From NCBI GenBank assembly GCA_031127185.1, contig JARIET010000125.1:1-7977 (forward strand): DNA of 7,977 nt. Reading direction: 5' to 3'. The translations under genes and the position numbers were made by a program. The notes under the pieces were generated by a model that was given only the letters and a program-made list of their open reading frames with translations, searched no databases and was not told the origin of the DNA. Positions 1 through 7,690 of the stretch are shown in pieces (within the stretch, counting starts at the first letter, position 1; each line of letters starts with the position of its first letter). Source of the stretch: Gemmatimonadota bacterium (GTDB lineage: Bacteria > Gemmatimonadota > Gemmatimonadetes > Gemmatimonadales > Gemmatimonadaceae).

Positions 1-1226
1 CGGGGCTCGACAGTCTCGCGGCGCGATTCCAGACTCCGCTTTTTCTCTTTGCCGGCGACGTGCTGGTGGCGACCAGCGACCCGCTGTTCGACGCGCTTGC
101 GCCGATCGGCCGGCTGTTGCCGGCCGAAGCAGCACGGCAACTGATTCGCGATGATGAAGGGTTTGCCACGGCCGCGCTCTCGGTTGGCGGCGAGGCGATG
201 CGATTCGGCTTTCGCGTGGTCAATGACACGTCTTCCCTGACGTCGCTGGTGCTCGCAGCGCCGGCGCGCACGGTGGAACTCGCGCTCGACCCTCGGCGCC
301 GCGACCTCGCGTTCTTCGTGCTCTTCGCCACCGTGGTCGGTGCATTACTCGCGTTGTGGATCTCCGGTATCGCCGGGCGGAGCTTCTCCCGACCCATCGG
401 CGAGCTGCGGGCTGGCGCACTGGCCCTGGCCGCCGGCGAGCGTGAGCCCCAACTCGCCGGCAATCCGCCGGCGGAATTCGCGCCGGTGTTCACGGCGTTT
501 CGCGAGATGGCGCGCGATCTGGAAGCCGGGCGCGCCCGCGATGCCCGCGCCCAGCGAGTGCTCGCCTGGGGTGAAATGGCGCGGCAGGTGGCCCACGAGA
601 TCAAGAATCCGTTGACGCCAATGCGACTCGGTGTGCAGCACCTGCAGCGGGCCAAGGATGATCCCCGCGTGGATTTCCGGCAGGTGTTTGACGAGAACGC
701 AGACCGTCTGCTCGCTGAGATCAATCGGCTGGACGAGATCGCACGCGCGTTCAGTCGCTACGGCACGGCGCCTGATGCGCAGCCAGCTGCGGAGTCAGTG
801 GATGTCAGCGAGGCGGTGCGCGATGTCGTGCGACTGGAACGCCTTGGAGGCGAGGCACTGTCGTGGGAGATGACAGGCACGGACGCTCCAATGCACGCGC
901 TGGCGAGGGGTACTGAACTGCGGGAGGTACTGCTGAATGTGCTGGAGAATGCGCGTCTCGCCGAGTCGCGGCGCGTGGCCGTTGCGGTCGCGAGCACGCC
1001 GACGCACGTGTCGATTACGGTGCGCGATGATGGGCACGGCATCGCGCCGGAGGCCCTGTCGCGCGTCTTCGAGCCGCATTTTTCGACCCGGACCAGCGGG
1101 AGCGGCCTTGGGCTGGCGATCAGCCGTCGAATGATTGATGGCTGGGGCGGCACGATTGGCATTGCCAGCGAGCCCGGTGCTGGAACGACGTTGACGATCT
1201 CACTGGTTCCTGCTCCGCCCGGCTGA
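1..1226 (+). CDS. NtrY-like membrane sensor histidine kinase, 5'-truncated by the window
   Basis: Two-component sensor kinase: it autophosphorylates a histidine with ATP and passes the phosphate to a response regulator not present here. The frame (codons from position 3) is open to the window edge, so the true start lies upstream; an in-frame GTG at 60 is internal. Visible in order: the end of an extracytoplasmic sensor region; a hydrophobic membrane segment at about 303-371; a HAMP-like linker (about 372-520); the dimerisation/phosphoacceptor helix with HEIKNPLTP, phospho-His codon at 594-596; and an ATPase domain with N-box LLNVLENA (about 930-953), G1 box DDGHGI (about 1026-1043), the FEPHF segment, and G2 box GSGLGLAI (about 1098-1121). 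The HEIKNPLTPM form is typical of NtrY-type kinases. All catalytic boxes are intact, so the enzyme should be active. The stop is followed after 11 bases by the dual-kinase gene, suggesting an operon. The signal it senses is unknown. Confidence 0.93.
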   Translation, partial: GLDSLAARFQTPLFLFAGDVLVATSDPLFDALAPIGRLLPAEAARQLIRDDEGFATAALSVGGEAMRFGFRVVNDTSSLTSLVLAAPARTVELALDPRRRDLAFFVLFATVVGALLALWISGIAGRSFSRPIGELRAGALALAAGEREPQLAGNPPAEFAPVFTAFREMARDLEAGRARDARAQRVLAWGEMARQVAHEIKNPLTPMRLGVQHLQRAKDDPRVDFRQVFDENADRLLAEINRLDEIARAFSRYGTAPDAQPAAESVDVSEAVRDVVRLERLGGEALSWEMTGTDAPMHALARGTELREVLLNVLENARLAESRRVAVAVASTPTHVSITVRDDGHGIAPEALSRVFEPHFSTRTSGSGLGLAISRRMIDGWGGTIGIASEPGAGTTLTISLVPAPPG

Positions 1227-1237
1227 CACTTTTAGGT

Positions 1238-2989
1238 ATGGCGAGCGACGACCACTTGGGTCCTGCGGTTCGGACGTCAGACATTCCGCCGCACCTGGCG
1301 TCGTGGCAGTTGCCCCCCGGGTGGCAGTGGGGGGAGAGTGGGTTACTCGTGAACCACCGCCACGTTCAGGAGATTCGTGATTCGTTCGAACGGTCGCTTG
1401 CGCTGGTGACGGTGCCTGATCCGGCGCACGAGGCGTGGCTCTTCAGCGAAGCAAAACATCTGGCGCTGCGGAATCATCCGGCGATTCCCACCACGTATCA
1501 CTATTGGTCGGGCTATGCCGGCAATCGCCGCGGTCCCGGGTATCTCCGCCGGTGGGTGACCGGTGAAACCGTCGGTGCGCGCATTCGTCGGTTGGGAACG
1601 GATACCGTGCCGTACATGCTGCGGGTGCTGCGGGCTGCCGGGTCAGGCGTGGCCTATCTCCATGATTTGTCGCAGGTGCACGGCGCGGTGTCCCCGGATT
1701 CGATGTACGTCACCCCGACCGGACGAGTCTGGCTGCTCGGCTGGCCGTGGAGTGTGCCGCTGTCCGATATCCCGAGCGGCATCATGCCCGACCCGCGCTG
1801 GACGCCGACTCCTGTCGAATGGGGCCCGAGCCAATGGGCACCCACGCCTGAAAGCGATCAATGGCAGTTGGCCGCGACGTGCTTTGCGATCCTCACGGGC
1901 GAGCTGCCGCCACGCACCGAGATTCCGCCGATTCGCTGGGTGCGTCCCGATTGCCCGGCGAATATCGCCGGGTTGCTTGAGCGCGCGCTCTCTTCAGATC
2001 CGAAGAAGCGGTTCCACTCGATTGCGTCGATGCTTCGCGAGTTGGAAAAACTGTCGTCCACGGGTGGCCTCTCGCTGAGCGGCCTCGACGAGGCATCGGG
2101 TGAGTTCAAGTCCATGAACGAGGAGCAGCGTCTCCGCTGGGCGACGGGCGATGAGTACGAAGTGCTCTCATCACTCGGCTCCGGAACGTTTGGCTCCGTC
2201 TGGCGCGTGCGCGATCTCACGCTTCAGCGCGAAGTGGCGCTGAAGATGCTCCACCCGGCGGTGGCGCGAAGCGATGACGCCGTGACGCGTTTCAGAAAAG
2301 AAGCGCAGCTCGCTGCGCGGCTGCAGCACCCTGCGATCGTGCCCATCTATGCCTGGGAGCAGAAGGGCGGTGTGCACTGGTACGTGATGGAACTCGAGGA
2401 CGAAGGCTCGATCGGCGATCTGGTGCGGCGCTCAGGGCCGCGGCCGATTGATGAGGTGGGGCCGCAGGTCGCGTTCATCCTCGAAGGCCTCATTGCCGCG
2501 CACCAGCACGGGATCATTCACCGCGATCTCAAGCCGGAGAACATCCTGCTGAGCCGGTATCGTCACTGGCGCATTGCCGATTTCGGTATTGCGCATGCGC
2601 TGGGCGATGACCGGGGCGGAACGAGCGGCACGCCGGCGTTTGCCGCGCCGGAACAGTTGCTGGGCGAGCCGCACGGCGTGGCGTCCGACCTTTTTGCGGT
2701 GGCGGCGATCGCGTGGTTCGTGCTCGCCGGCAAGCCGCCATTTGAGGGAACCGATGCGCGAGCCATTCTCGCCGCGCAGTTGTCAGGGAAGTACGATCTG
2801 ACCGAGATGCCCGAGGAGCTGCACGACTGGTTCCGGCGGGGACTTTCGGCTGATCCTGACGCGCGCTTCGAGGATGCCGCGGCGATGCGCGATGCGTGGA
2901 TTCGTGCGGTGCGGCCGCTCTATCGTCCGTCCGGCGAGCACCCGCTGACGGAACGCATCAAGCGGGCGGCGGAGCAGCTGTTTCGCTAA
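1238..2989 (+). CDS. Soluble tandem pseudokinase / Hanks-type Ser/Thr protein kinase
   Basis: A 583-residue protein with two kinase folds and no evident membrane segment or signal peptide. The C-terminal kinase (about 307-560) is complete: glycine loop LGSGTFGSVW, VALK Lys336, helix-C Glu355, HRDLKPEN with Asp430, DFG at 448-450, APE at 470-472, Asp484, and the DPDARF tail motif. It should transfer phosphate from ATP to Ser/Thr. The N-terminal fold (about 30-272) aligns by eye but is degenerate: the catalytic loop reads VHGAVSPDS (Asp to Ala150, Lys to Ser152, Asn to Ser155), DFG is replaced by LGW (167-169), and the VALK lysine is Val57. Structural residues remain, namely Glu194 at the APE position, Asp207 and DPKKRF (254-259), so it is a pseudokinase, probably regulatory (inference). 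ATG 1238 is the only sensible start; its upstream AGG is one base away, so translation may depend on coupling with the histidine kinase gene. Confidence 0.93.
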   Translation: MASDDHLGPAVRTSDIPPHLASWQLPPGWQWGESGLLVNHRHVQEIRDSFERSLALVTVPDPAHEAWLFSEAKHLALRNHPAIPTTYHYWSGYAGNRRGPGYLRRWVTGETVGARIRRLGTDTVPYMLRVLRAAGSGVAYLHDLSQVHGAVSPDSMYVTPTGRVWLLGWPWSVPLSDIPSGIMPDPRWTPTPVEWGPSQWAPTPESDQWQLAATCFAILTGELPPRTEIPPIRWVRPDCPANIAGLLERALSSDPKKRFHSIASMLRELEKLSSTGGLSLSGLDEASGEFKSMNEEQRLRWATGDEYEVLSSLGSGTFGSVWRVRDLTLQREVALKMLHPAVARSDDAVTRFRKEAQLAARLQHPAIVPIYAWEQKGGVHWYVMELEDEGSIGDLVRRSGPRPIDEVGPQVAFILEGLIAAHQHGIIHRDLKPENILLSRYRHWRIADFGIAHALGDDRGGTSGTPAFAAPEQLLGEPHGVASDLFAVAAIAWFVLAGKPPFEGTDARAILAAQLSGKYDLTEMPEELHDWFRRGLSADPDARFEDAAAMRDAWIRAVRPLYRPSGEHPLTERIKRAAEQLFR

Positions 2990-3001
2990 GGGTCTGCGAG
3001 T

Positions 3002-3021
3002 CCGTCAGGGAAACTTGACGG
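3002..3021 (+). terminator. Candidate terminator hairpin with GAAA loop
   Basis: CCGTCAGG (3002-3009) pairs with CTTGACGG (3014-3021), giving an 8-bp stem with one G-U pair closed by a GAAA (GNRA-type) tetraloop. It lies 13 bases after the dual-kinase stop and is followed by TCTTTGATT, a weak T-rich tail. On the opposite strand the G-U pair becomes an A/C mismatch and no T tract follows, so the hairpin favours rightward transcripts. It overlaps the last codons of the convergent gene. The short T tract keeps confidence low. Confidence 0.4.
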
Positions 3022-5416
3022 TCTTTGATTCGCGAACGACCCGGGTCCAGGCTTCGGCGCTCATGCGGGCAGCGGCGCCAAGGAACTTGCTACCATCAGG
3101 GTCTGCGCTGGTGCGAAAGAAGCCGTGGCCAGCGACGACCGGCGCAAAGGACGGCGAGAGCGCGAACGTCAGTCGAAGTGCATTCAGCGCCGCCGCAAGT
3201 TGACCAATTCTGGCATACGCCATGGGGACGTGTTGCGTCGAGTAGTTCCACCGTCCGGCGCGAAGAGCCTCGAGTTCAGGCGCGAGGATCCGTTTGGCCT
3301 CCGAAGTTTGCCCGGCAGCGTGGAGACACGCGGCGAGTAGCGAGCGTGGGACTCCGGGCATGGAGATGCACTCGCTGACGCGGCCCAGCTGTAGCAGCGC
3401 CATCGCCCCATCTACTTTCGGCCGCGGCAAGTCTGGCCGCATTTGGATCAGTGGACCAGCCGCTTCATAGGCCATTTCTGCCGAATCGATCATGAAGCCG
3501 ACTATAGGTCGAGCCATGCGCATGCCGGTTGATGCGGGGTCCAGCCGTAGCGCGCTGTCCATCGCAGCGAGCGCTCCGGTCCGATTCCGCGCCGCGATGG
3601 CCTGCGCCAGCCACCCCCACGCCTCGGCGTATTGCGGTCTGAGCCGCAGAGCGCGATGCAGCGCAAGCTCAGTGGAGTCGGCCAGCTCACCGGTGTAGAT
3701 CCCCGCATAACCTAGGACTGCGAAGCCTTCGGGGTTGAGCGAATCGAGTACGATAGCGCGAGACGCCGCCGCCACGGCCCGGGCGAACCATCCATAGATC
3801 GAATCCACGCCCGCCATACCCACATTGGCTCCGTAAACGCTCGCGAACGCGAGTTGCGCGTACGGCGGCGCGTACGCGGGGTCAATCCGAATCGCTTCAC
3901 GGAGTTCGGCGATTGCTGTTCGGAGGGAAGCGGTGTCGCGCCGATATATCAAATCGCGACCACGCAGATAGTGCTCCTGCGCCTGGGGATCCGCCTCACG
4001 GCGAACGGCGAGGTGGGCGGCCTCTTGGCCAGTGAGCGCGACGCCGAGTTCTCTGGCAATCGTCCCCGCGACTTCGCCCATGGCCGCCAGGACGTTCCGA
4101 ACATCGCGGTCATATGGCTGGCTCCAGAGCAGCCGGTCGCCGCGCGCGTCAATCAACTGGACCTGCAACCGAACCGTGTCTCCGGACCAGAACACGGAGC
4201 CCTGTACGAGCGCATCCACTCCGAGCTCGCTGCCGATCTCCGGTGCGCGCTTGGTGGTGCCGCGATACGACATTACCGACGGTCGAGGCGAGACCTTGCG
4301 GAGTCCGGAGATGCGTGAGAGTTCGCCGATGATCTGGTCGTGCACGCCGTTCACGAACGCTGACTGAGTGGAGTCGCCAGAGATATTCTCGAGTGGAAGG
4401 ACGGCGATGGACTCAATGCGTGTCTTTCCGAAGCCGAGTTTTTCCCGCGCTGCCCAGGCGCCGACAATCGCAATCGCGAGGACCGCGAGCGCCACCGTGA
4501 TGCGGGTTCCCGCTCGCGGGCGCGGCGGGGGCGCGGCGACCGCTGGCGCGGCGCCCGCAGGAGTGGTGCCCGCAGGCGCGGTGCCCGTGGGCGCGCGAAG
4601 GACTTCCGAAAACTGCGCGACTGGGTTGAACCGGTCCGCAGGGCTCTTGGCCAGCGCACGCGACACACCGGCCGCAACGCTCGCCGGCACGGCCGGGCGA
4701 AGCGACGTCAACGGGATGGCATCGAGCGTCAGGTGCTGCTGGATGATGCTGGACGCCGTCGGCCCCACGAAGGGTGTCCGCCCGGATAGCATCTCATAGA
4801 GCACGCAGGCCAGCGAGTACAGGTCGGCGCGTCCGTCTATGTCACCGGCTCCCGCAGCTTGTTCCGGACTCATGTAGGCGGGAGTCCCGACGGTCAGCCC
4901 GGTTTCCGTCAGCGTCGCCGCCTCACCCGCAAACGCCTTCGCGATGCCGAAGTCGGCCACCACCGCGTGGCCGCCTTCAAGCAGGATGTTCTCCGGCTTG
5001 ATGTCACGGTGCACGACTCCCTGCGCGTGGGCGTAGCTGAGCGCATCGGCCACTTCGCGCGCGATCTGCAGCGCATCGTCAACGGGAAGCTGTTTTTCCC
5101 GCTCCAGCCGCGCGCGGAGCGATTCGCCAACGAGCAGCGGCATGACGTAATACAGGAATCCGTCCGCCTCGCCGGAGTCGAAGAGCGGCACGATATGCGG
5201 ATGACGGAGGCGCGCGGCCAACTCGATCTCGCGCGCGAAACGCTCGCTGCCCACCGACGCTGCCAGATCAGGCAGGAGCACCTTGATCGCCACCGGGCGA
5301 CCGTGCTTACGGTCGCGGGCCAGGTACACCGTCGCCATGCCGCCACGCCCGAGTTCCCGCTCCACGTCGTAGCGGTCGGCCAGTGCAGCCCGGAGACGGT
5401 CAACTGGGGCGGACAT
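3005..5416 (-). CDS. Transmembrane Ser/Thr protein kinase with TolB-like domain and TPRs
   Basis: An 803-residue receptor-like kinase. The Hanks kinase domain (about 16-273) has glycine loop LGRGGMATVY, VAIK Lys45, Glu63, HRDIKPEN with Asp138, DFG 155-157, a Thr-rich activation loop (TLTETGLTVGT) and SPE 183-185; it is complete and should be active. A Pro/Ala/Thr-rich linker (about 275-302) leads to one hydrophobic membrane segment (about 304-322). Next is a TolB/FlgO-like region (about 334-470) opening with IESIAVLPLENISGD, with the GVDALVQGSV motif, as in TolB-like proteins fused to kinases or cyclases. About five TPR-like helical repeats follow (about 500-680). Topology is inferred: kinase in the cytoplasm, C-terminal half in the periplasm. 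On its strand GGAG touches the ATG with no spacer, an unusual SD position, but no alternative start keeps the glycine loop better. It is convergent with the dual kinase and divergent from the TonB receptor. Substrate and signal are unknown. Confidence 0.93.
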   Translation of the reverse strand: MSAPVDRLRAALADRYDVERELGRGGMATVYLARDRKHGRPVAIKVLLPDLAASVGSERFAREIELAARLRHPHIVPLFDSGEADGFLYYVMPLLVGESLRARLEREKQLPVDDALQIAREVADALSYAHAQGVVHRDIKPENILLEGGHAVVADFGIAKAFAGEAATLTETGLTVGTPAYMSPEQAAGAGDIDGRADLYSLACVLYEMLSGRTPFVGPTASSIIQQHLTLDAIPLTSLRPAVPASVAAGVSRALAKSPADRFNPVAQFSEVLRAPTGTAPAGTTPAGAAPAVAAPPPRPRAGTRITVALAVLAIAIVGAWAAREKLGFGKTRIESIAVLPLENISGDSTQSAFVNGVHDQIIGELSRISGLRKVSPRPSVMSYRGTTKRAPEIGSELGVDALVQGSVFWSGDTVRLQVQLIDARGDRLLWSQPYDRDVRNVLAAMGEVAGTIARELGVALTGQEAAHLAVRREADPQAQEHYLRGRDLIYRRDTASLRTAIAELREAIRIDPAYAPPYAQLAFASVYGANVGMAGVDSIYGWFARAVAAASRAIVLDSLNPEGFAVLGYAGIYTGELADSTELALHRALRLRPQYAEAWGWLAQAIAARNRTGALAAMDSALRLDPASTGMRMARPIVGFMIDSAEMAYEAAGPLIQMRPDLPRPKVDGAMALLQLGRVSECISMPGVPRSLLAACLHAAGQTSEAKRILAPELEALRAGRWNYSTQHVPMAYARIGQLAAALNALRLTFALSPSFAPVVAGHGFFRTSADPDGSKFLGAAARMSAEAWTRVVRESKTVKFP
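4539..4598. repeat. Degenerate 15-bp tandem repeat, four units
   Basis: Four adjacent 15-base units (4539-4553, 4554-4568, 4569-4583, 4584-4598) share the pattern CCCGCAGGCGCGGTG with a few changes each. They encode, on the minus strand, a run of five-residue Ala/Pro/Thr units (APAGT-like) in the linker between the kinase domain and the membrane segment. The unit is a multiple of three, so copy-number change would alter linker length without breaking the frame. Confidence 0.75.
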
Positions 5417-5551
5417 CTCCGTTGAAAATGCTGGTCGGGTAGAGGTCCGGCAACCAGAAGGCGTGACTCACGCCGCGTCGACCAAAGCCACGCCCCGCAC
5501 TCACACCGCCGGGGAGCGGAACCCGCGCCTCCGGTGCTAACGTTCTCCCCC
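5417..5551. other. Divergent intergenic control region
   Basis: This 135-base region separates the start codons of the membrane kinase (leftward) and the TonB receptor (rightward), so promoters for both should lie here. No convincing -35/-10 pair was recognised on either strand. Besides the palindrome at 5460-5474 it holds a weaker inverted repeat, CTGGT (5431-5435) with ACCAG (5453-5457), and GC-rich sequence close to the receptor start. The receptor ATG lacks a clear Shine-Dalgarno sequence immediately upstream. Confidence 0.6.
5460..5474. promoter_or_regulatory. Perfect 15-bp palindrome, candidate operator
   Basis: GGCGTGA-C-TCACGCC: two perfect 7-base arms around one central base. It lies 43 bases upstream of the membrane kinase ATG and 77 bases upstream of the receptor ATG, a reasonable place for a dimeric regulator acting on either promoter. 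No known binding site was recognised, and in GC-rich DNA a palindrome of this size can occur by chance. Confidence 0.4.
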
Positions 5552-7690
5552 ATGCACACTCATTGGATACGCGGCGTTGCCTGCGCGCTCGGGCTCGCCG
5601 TTCCAGCGGCGATCGCCGCGCAGGGCGCCGCTCGCAGCGATTCCGCGCGAGCCGATTCTGCCCGCCGACTCGGTCAAGTCCGCGTCACGGTGACGCGCAC
5701 CGAAACGACGGCTGAGCGCGCTCCATGGGCCATTGCCACACAAGAACGCGGCGACCTCACGCGCGGTCAGGCCACCATCGGGATCGACGAAGCACTGAAC
5801 AACATTCCGGGTGTCATCGTCTCGAATCGCTACAACTGGTCCGTGGATCAGCGCCTCTCGATTCGCGGCGCGGGCGCCCGTGCCAACTTCGGCATTCGGG
5901 GAGTGAAAATCCTCCTCGACGGCGTGCCGCAGTCGCTCCCCGATGGCCAGAACCAAATGACCAACGTAGACCTCGGCGCGGTCTCGCGCGTCGAAGTGCT
6001 GCGCGGGTCCGCGTCGTCGCTCTACGGCAACGGATCGGGCGGCGTCATCGCCTTTGAGAGCGATCGTTCGGCACCAGACAAACTCGGTATGACGGCGCGT
6101 TTCACCGGCGGTTCGTTCGGCATGTCCAAAGCGCAGCTCCGCGGCGCGGGACAAATCGGCAGCGGCACGGGGTCGCTCGCGCTCTCGCGCACGCGCGTTG
6201 TGGGCTCGCGGATGTACGACACGGCCGAGGTGCGCCAGTCGATCGCCACGTTCGACTATCCGCTGGCCGAGCGTCGCACGCTGGAAGTCCGCGCGAGCTA
6301 TGCCGATTCGCCTGTGTCCCGAAATCCGGGAGCACTCACGGCCGCCGAATACGCCAAGAACCGTGATTCGGCATCGGCGTTCAACATCGCGCGCGGGTCG
6401 AACAAGTGGCTTTCGCAAACGCAGCTGTCGGCGCGAGTGATCGACAGGGGTGATCGCGGCGACCGCTCGTTTGTCGCCTACGTTCAGCGCCGGTTCGTGG
6501 ACAATCCGCTCGCCACCGCTCCGCCGGGGACGACCGGGATGACGATCGGCACGCTTTCCACGCTGAATCGCTGGGTGACCGGTGCGCGCGCCGATGCAGG
6601 CTGGAACCTCACGACGGGCGAACGCCCCATGCGCATCCAGGGCGGCGTCGACCTGCAGCGTTCGTTCGACATCCGCCGCAACTGGCGCGCGACGGGTGGC
6701 AAGCTGTCGGCCGCCACGGACACGTTGTACCTCGACCAGGGCGAGAGCGTGATTGCGGCGGGCCCTTTCGTCGGCTGGCAGTGGAGTCCCGCTGGCCCGC
6801 TCACGCTGAGCGCCGGTACGCGACTCGACAAGCTCTGGTTCGACGTTTCCGACAATTTCCTTCGCGACAACCGCGACAACTCAGGCAGTCGGACGATGAC
6901 GGCCGCGAGCGCCCACGGCGGGGCGAGCTGGGTGTTCGGTTCGCAGCTCACAGCCTACGCCAACGTCGCCTCGGCGTTCGAGACGCCGACCACGACCGAA
7001 CTCTCGTCGCGCCAGGACGGCACCGGCGGATTCAACCCGGGCCTGGGCCCGCAACACGTGCGATCGATGGAAGCCGGCGTGCGCGGCGCAGCCGGGCGCT
7101 TCACCTACACGGCCACGATGTTCCGTTCGACGTATGCCGACGCGATTGTGCAGTTCCTTGAGTCGAACGGGCGCGCGTATTTCCGGAATGCGGGAGAGTC
7201 GCGCAACACGGGGCTCGAAGCTGGTGCAACTGCGCGGGTCGCATCGTGGTTGGACGTCAATGTGGCGTGGACCGAGTCGCGATTCCGGTTCACCAACTAC
7301 ATCGCATCGCGCACCGCGACCATCAAGGACACGCTGGACGGTAAGCGCGTGGCCGGCGTGCCCGATCGGTTCTACCGTATCGGACTCAAGTCGCGGTTCC
7401 GCGCTTTTTCGGCGGATGTTGATCGCACCTGGAGCGGCGACCTGTTTGGGGACGACCGCAACCTTGTGCGGGTGGAGGACTGGGGGAATGGCGCAGTCAA
7501 TGCGCGGCTCAGTTGGTCCGGGAAGGTGGGCGGCGCCCAGATCGCACCCTTCGCTGCCGTGAACAACGCCCTCAACGTAGCATACGTCAGCGCCGTGACG
7601 GTCAACGGCGCGAACGGGCGGGTGCTCGAACCGGCCCCGCTCCGCAACTATTACCTCGGGATGGAGATGGGATGGCGCGTCGTACGCTGA
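5552..7690 (+). CDS. TonB-dependent outer-membrane receptor
   Basis: A 712-residue outer-membrane beta-barrel that imports a ligand (often a siderophore, cobalamin or another large nutrient) using energy from TonB-ExbBD. From ATG 5552 the protein opens with a Sec signal peptide: Arg7, hydrophobic core, and a likely cleavage after AIA or IAA (residues 22-23). An upstream in-frame GTG at 5534 would add six residues before the signal and is less likely. A 'SDSARADSARR' stretch precedes a TonB-box-like VRVTVTRTE. The plug domain (about 58-170) has the family's DEALNNIPGV, LSIRGAGAR, ILLDGVP, VEVLRGSASSLYGNGSGGVI pattern. The rest reads as alternating aromatic/polar barrel strands, ending in NYYLGMEMGWRVVR. 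The terminal residue is Arg rather than the usual aromatic, although aromatics lie just before it. Length and plug fit the FecA/FhuA-like class; the ligand cannot be told. The SET-domain gene overlaps its last 19 bases. Confidence 0.93.
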   Translation: MHTHWIRGVACALGLAVPAAIAAQGAARSDSARADSARRLGQVRVTVTRTETTAERAPWAIATQERGDLTRGQATIGIDEALNNIPGVIVSNRYNWSVDQRLSIRGAGARANFGIRGVKILLDGVPQSLPDGQNQMTNVDLGAVSRVEVLRGSASSLYGNGSGGVIAFESDRSAPDKLGMTARFTGGSFGMSKAQLRGAGQIGSGTGSLALSRTRVVGSRMYDTAEVRQSIATFDYPLAERRTLEVRASYADSPVSRNPGALTAAEYAKNRDSASAFNIARGSNKWLSQTQLSARVIDRGDRGDRSFVAYVQRRFVDNPLATAPPGTTGMTIGTLSTLNRWVTGARADAGWNLTTGERPMRIQGGVDLQRSFDIRRNWRATGGKLSAATDTLYLDQGESVIAAGPFVGWQWSPAGPLTLSAGTRLDKLWFDVSDNFLRDNRDNSGSRTMTAASAHGGASWVFGSQLTAYANVASAFETPTTTELSSRQDGTGGFNPGLGPQHVRSMEAGVRGAAGRFTYTATMFRSTYADAIVQFLESNGRAYFRNAGESRNTGLEAGATARVASWLDVNVAWTESRFRFTNYIASRTATIKDTLDGKRVAGVPDRFYRIGLKSRFRAFSADVDRTWSGDLFGDDRNLVRVEDWGNGAVNARLSWSGKVGGAQIAPFAAVNNALNVAYVSAVTVNGANGRVLEPAPLRNYYLGMEMGWRVVR
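7663..7666 (+). promoter_or_regulatory. Ribosome binding site for the SET-domain gene
   Basis: GGAG lies five bases before ATG 7672, inside the receptor coding sequence. It picks 7672 as the start, because the nearby ATGs at 7661 and 7667 are in the receptor frame. The arrangement suggests translational coupling. Confidence 0.6.

Noticed and set aside
758..1162. Minus-strand open frame of 134 codons opposite the histidine kinase ATPase domain
   Set aside because: It is a shadow of the ATPase domain with Ser/Arg-rich low-complexity composition and no independent start signal.
4859..5425. Plus-strand open frame of 188 codons opposite the membrane kinase
   Set aside because: It is antisense to the kinase catalytic domain, whose motifs are all intact, and its His/Arg-rich translation matches no family I know.
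5448..5453. TTGCCG on the minus strand with a CATTTT 17 bases downstream as a promoter for the membrane kinase
   Set aside because: The -10 match is only three of six bases and would place the transcript start almost at the ATG, so I do not call it.
5537..6418. Long minus-strand open frame (293 codons) opposite the receptor gene
   Set aside because: It lies entirely antisense to well-supported plug and barrel coding sequence, has an Arg-rich composition typical of GC-rich shadow frames, and shows no recognisable motif.
6421..6480. Two RGD tripeptides in the receptor (DRGDRGDRS)
   Set aside because: This is a short acidic/basic loop repeat in a beta-barrel protein; an integrin-type meaning is not plausible in this context.
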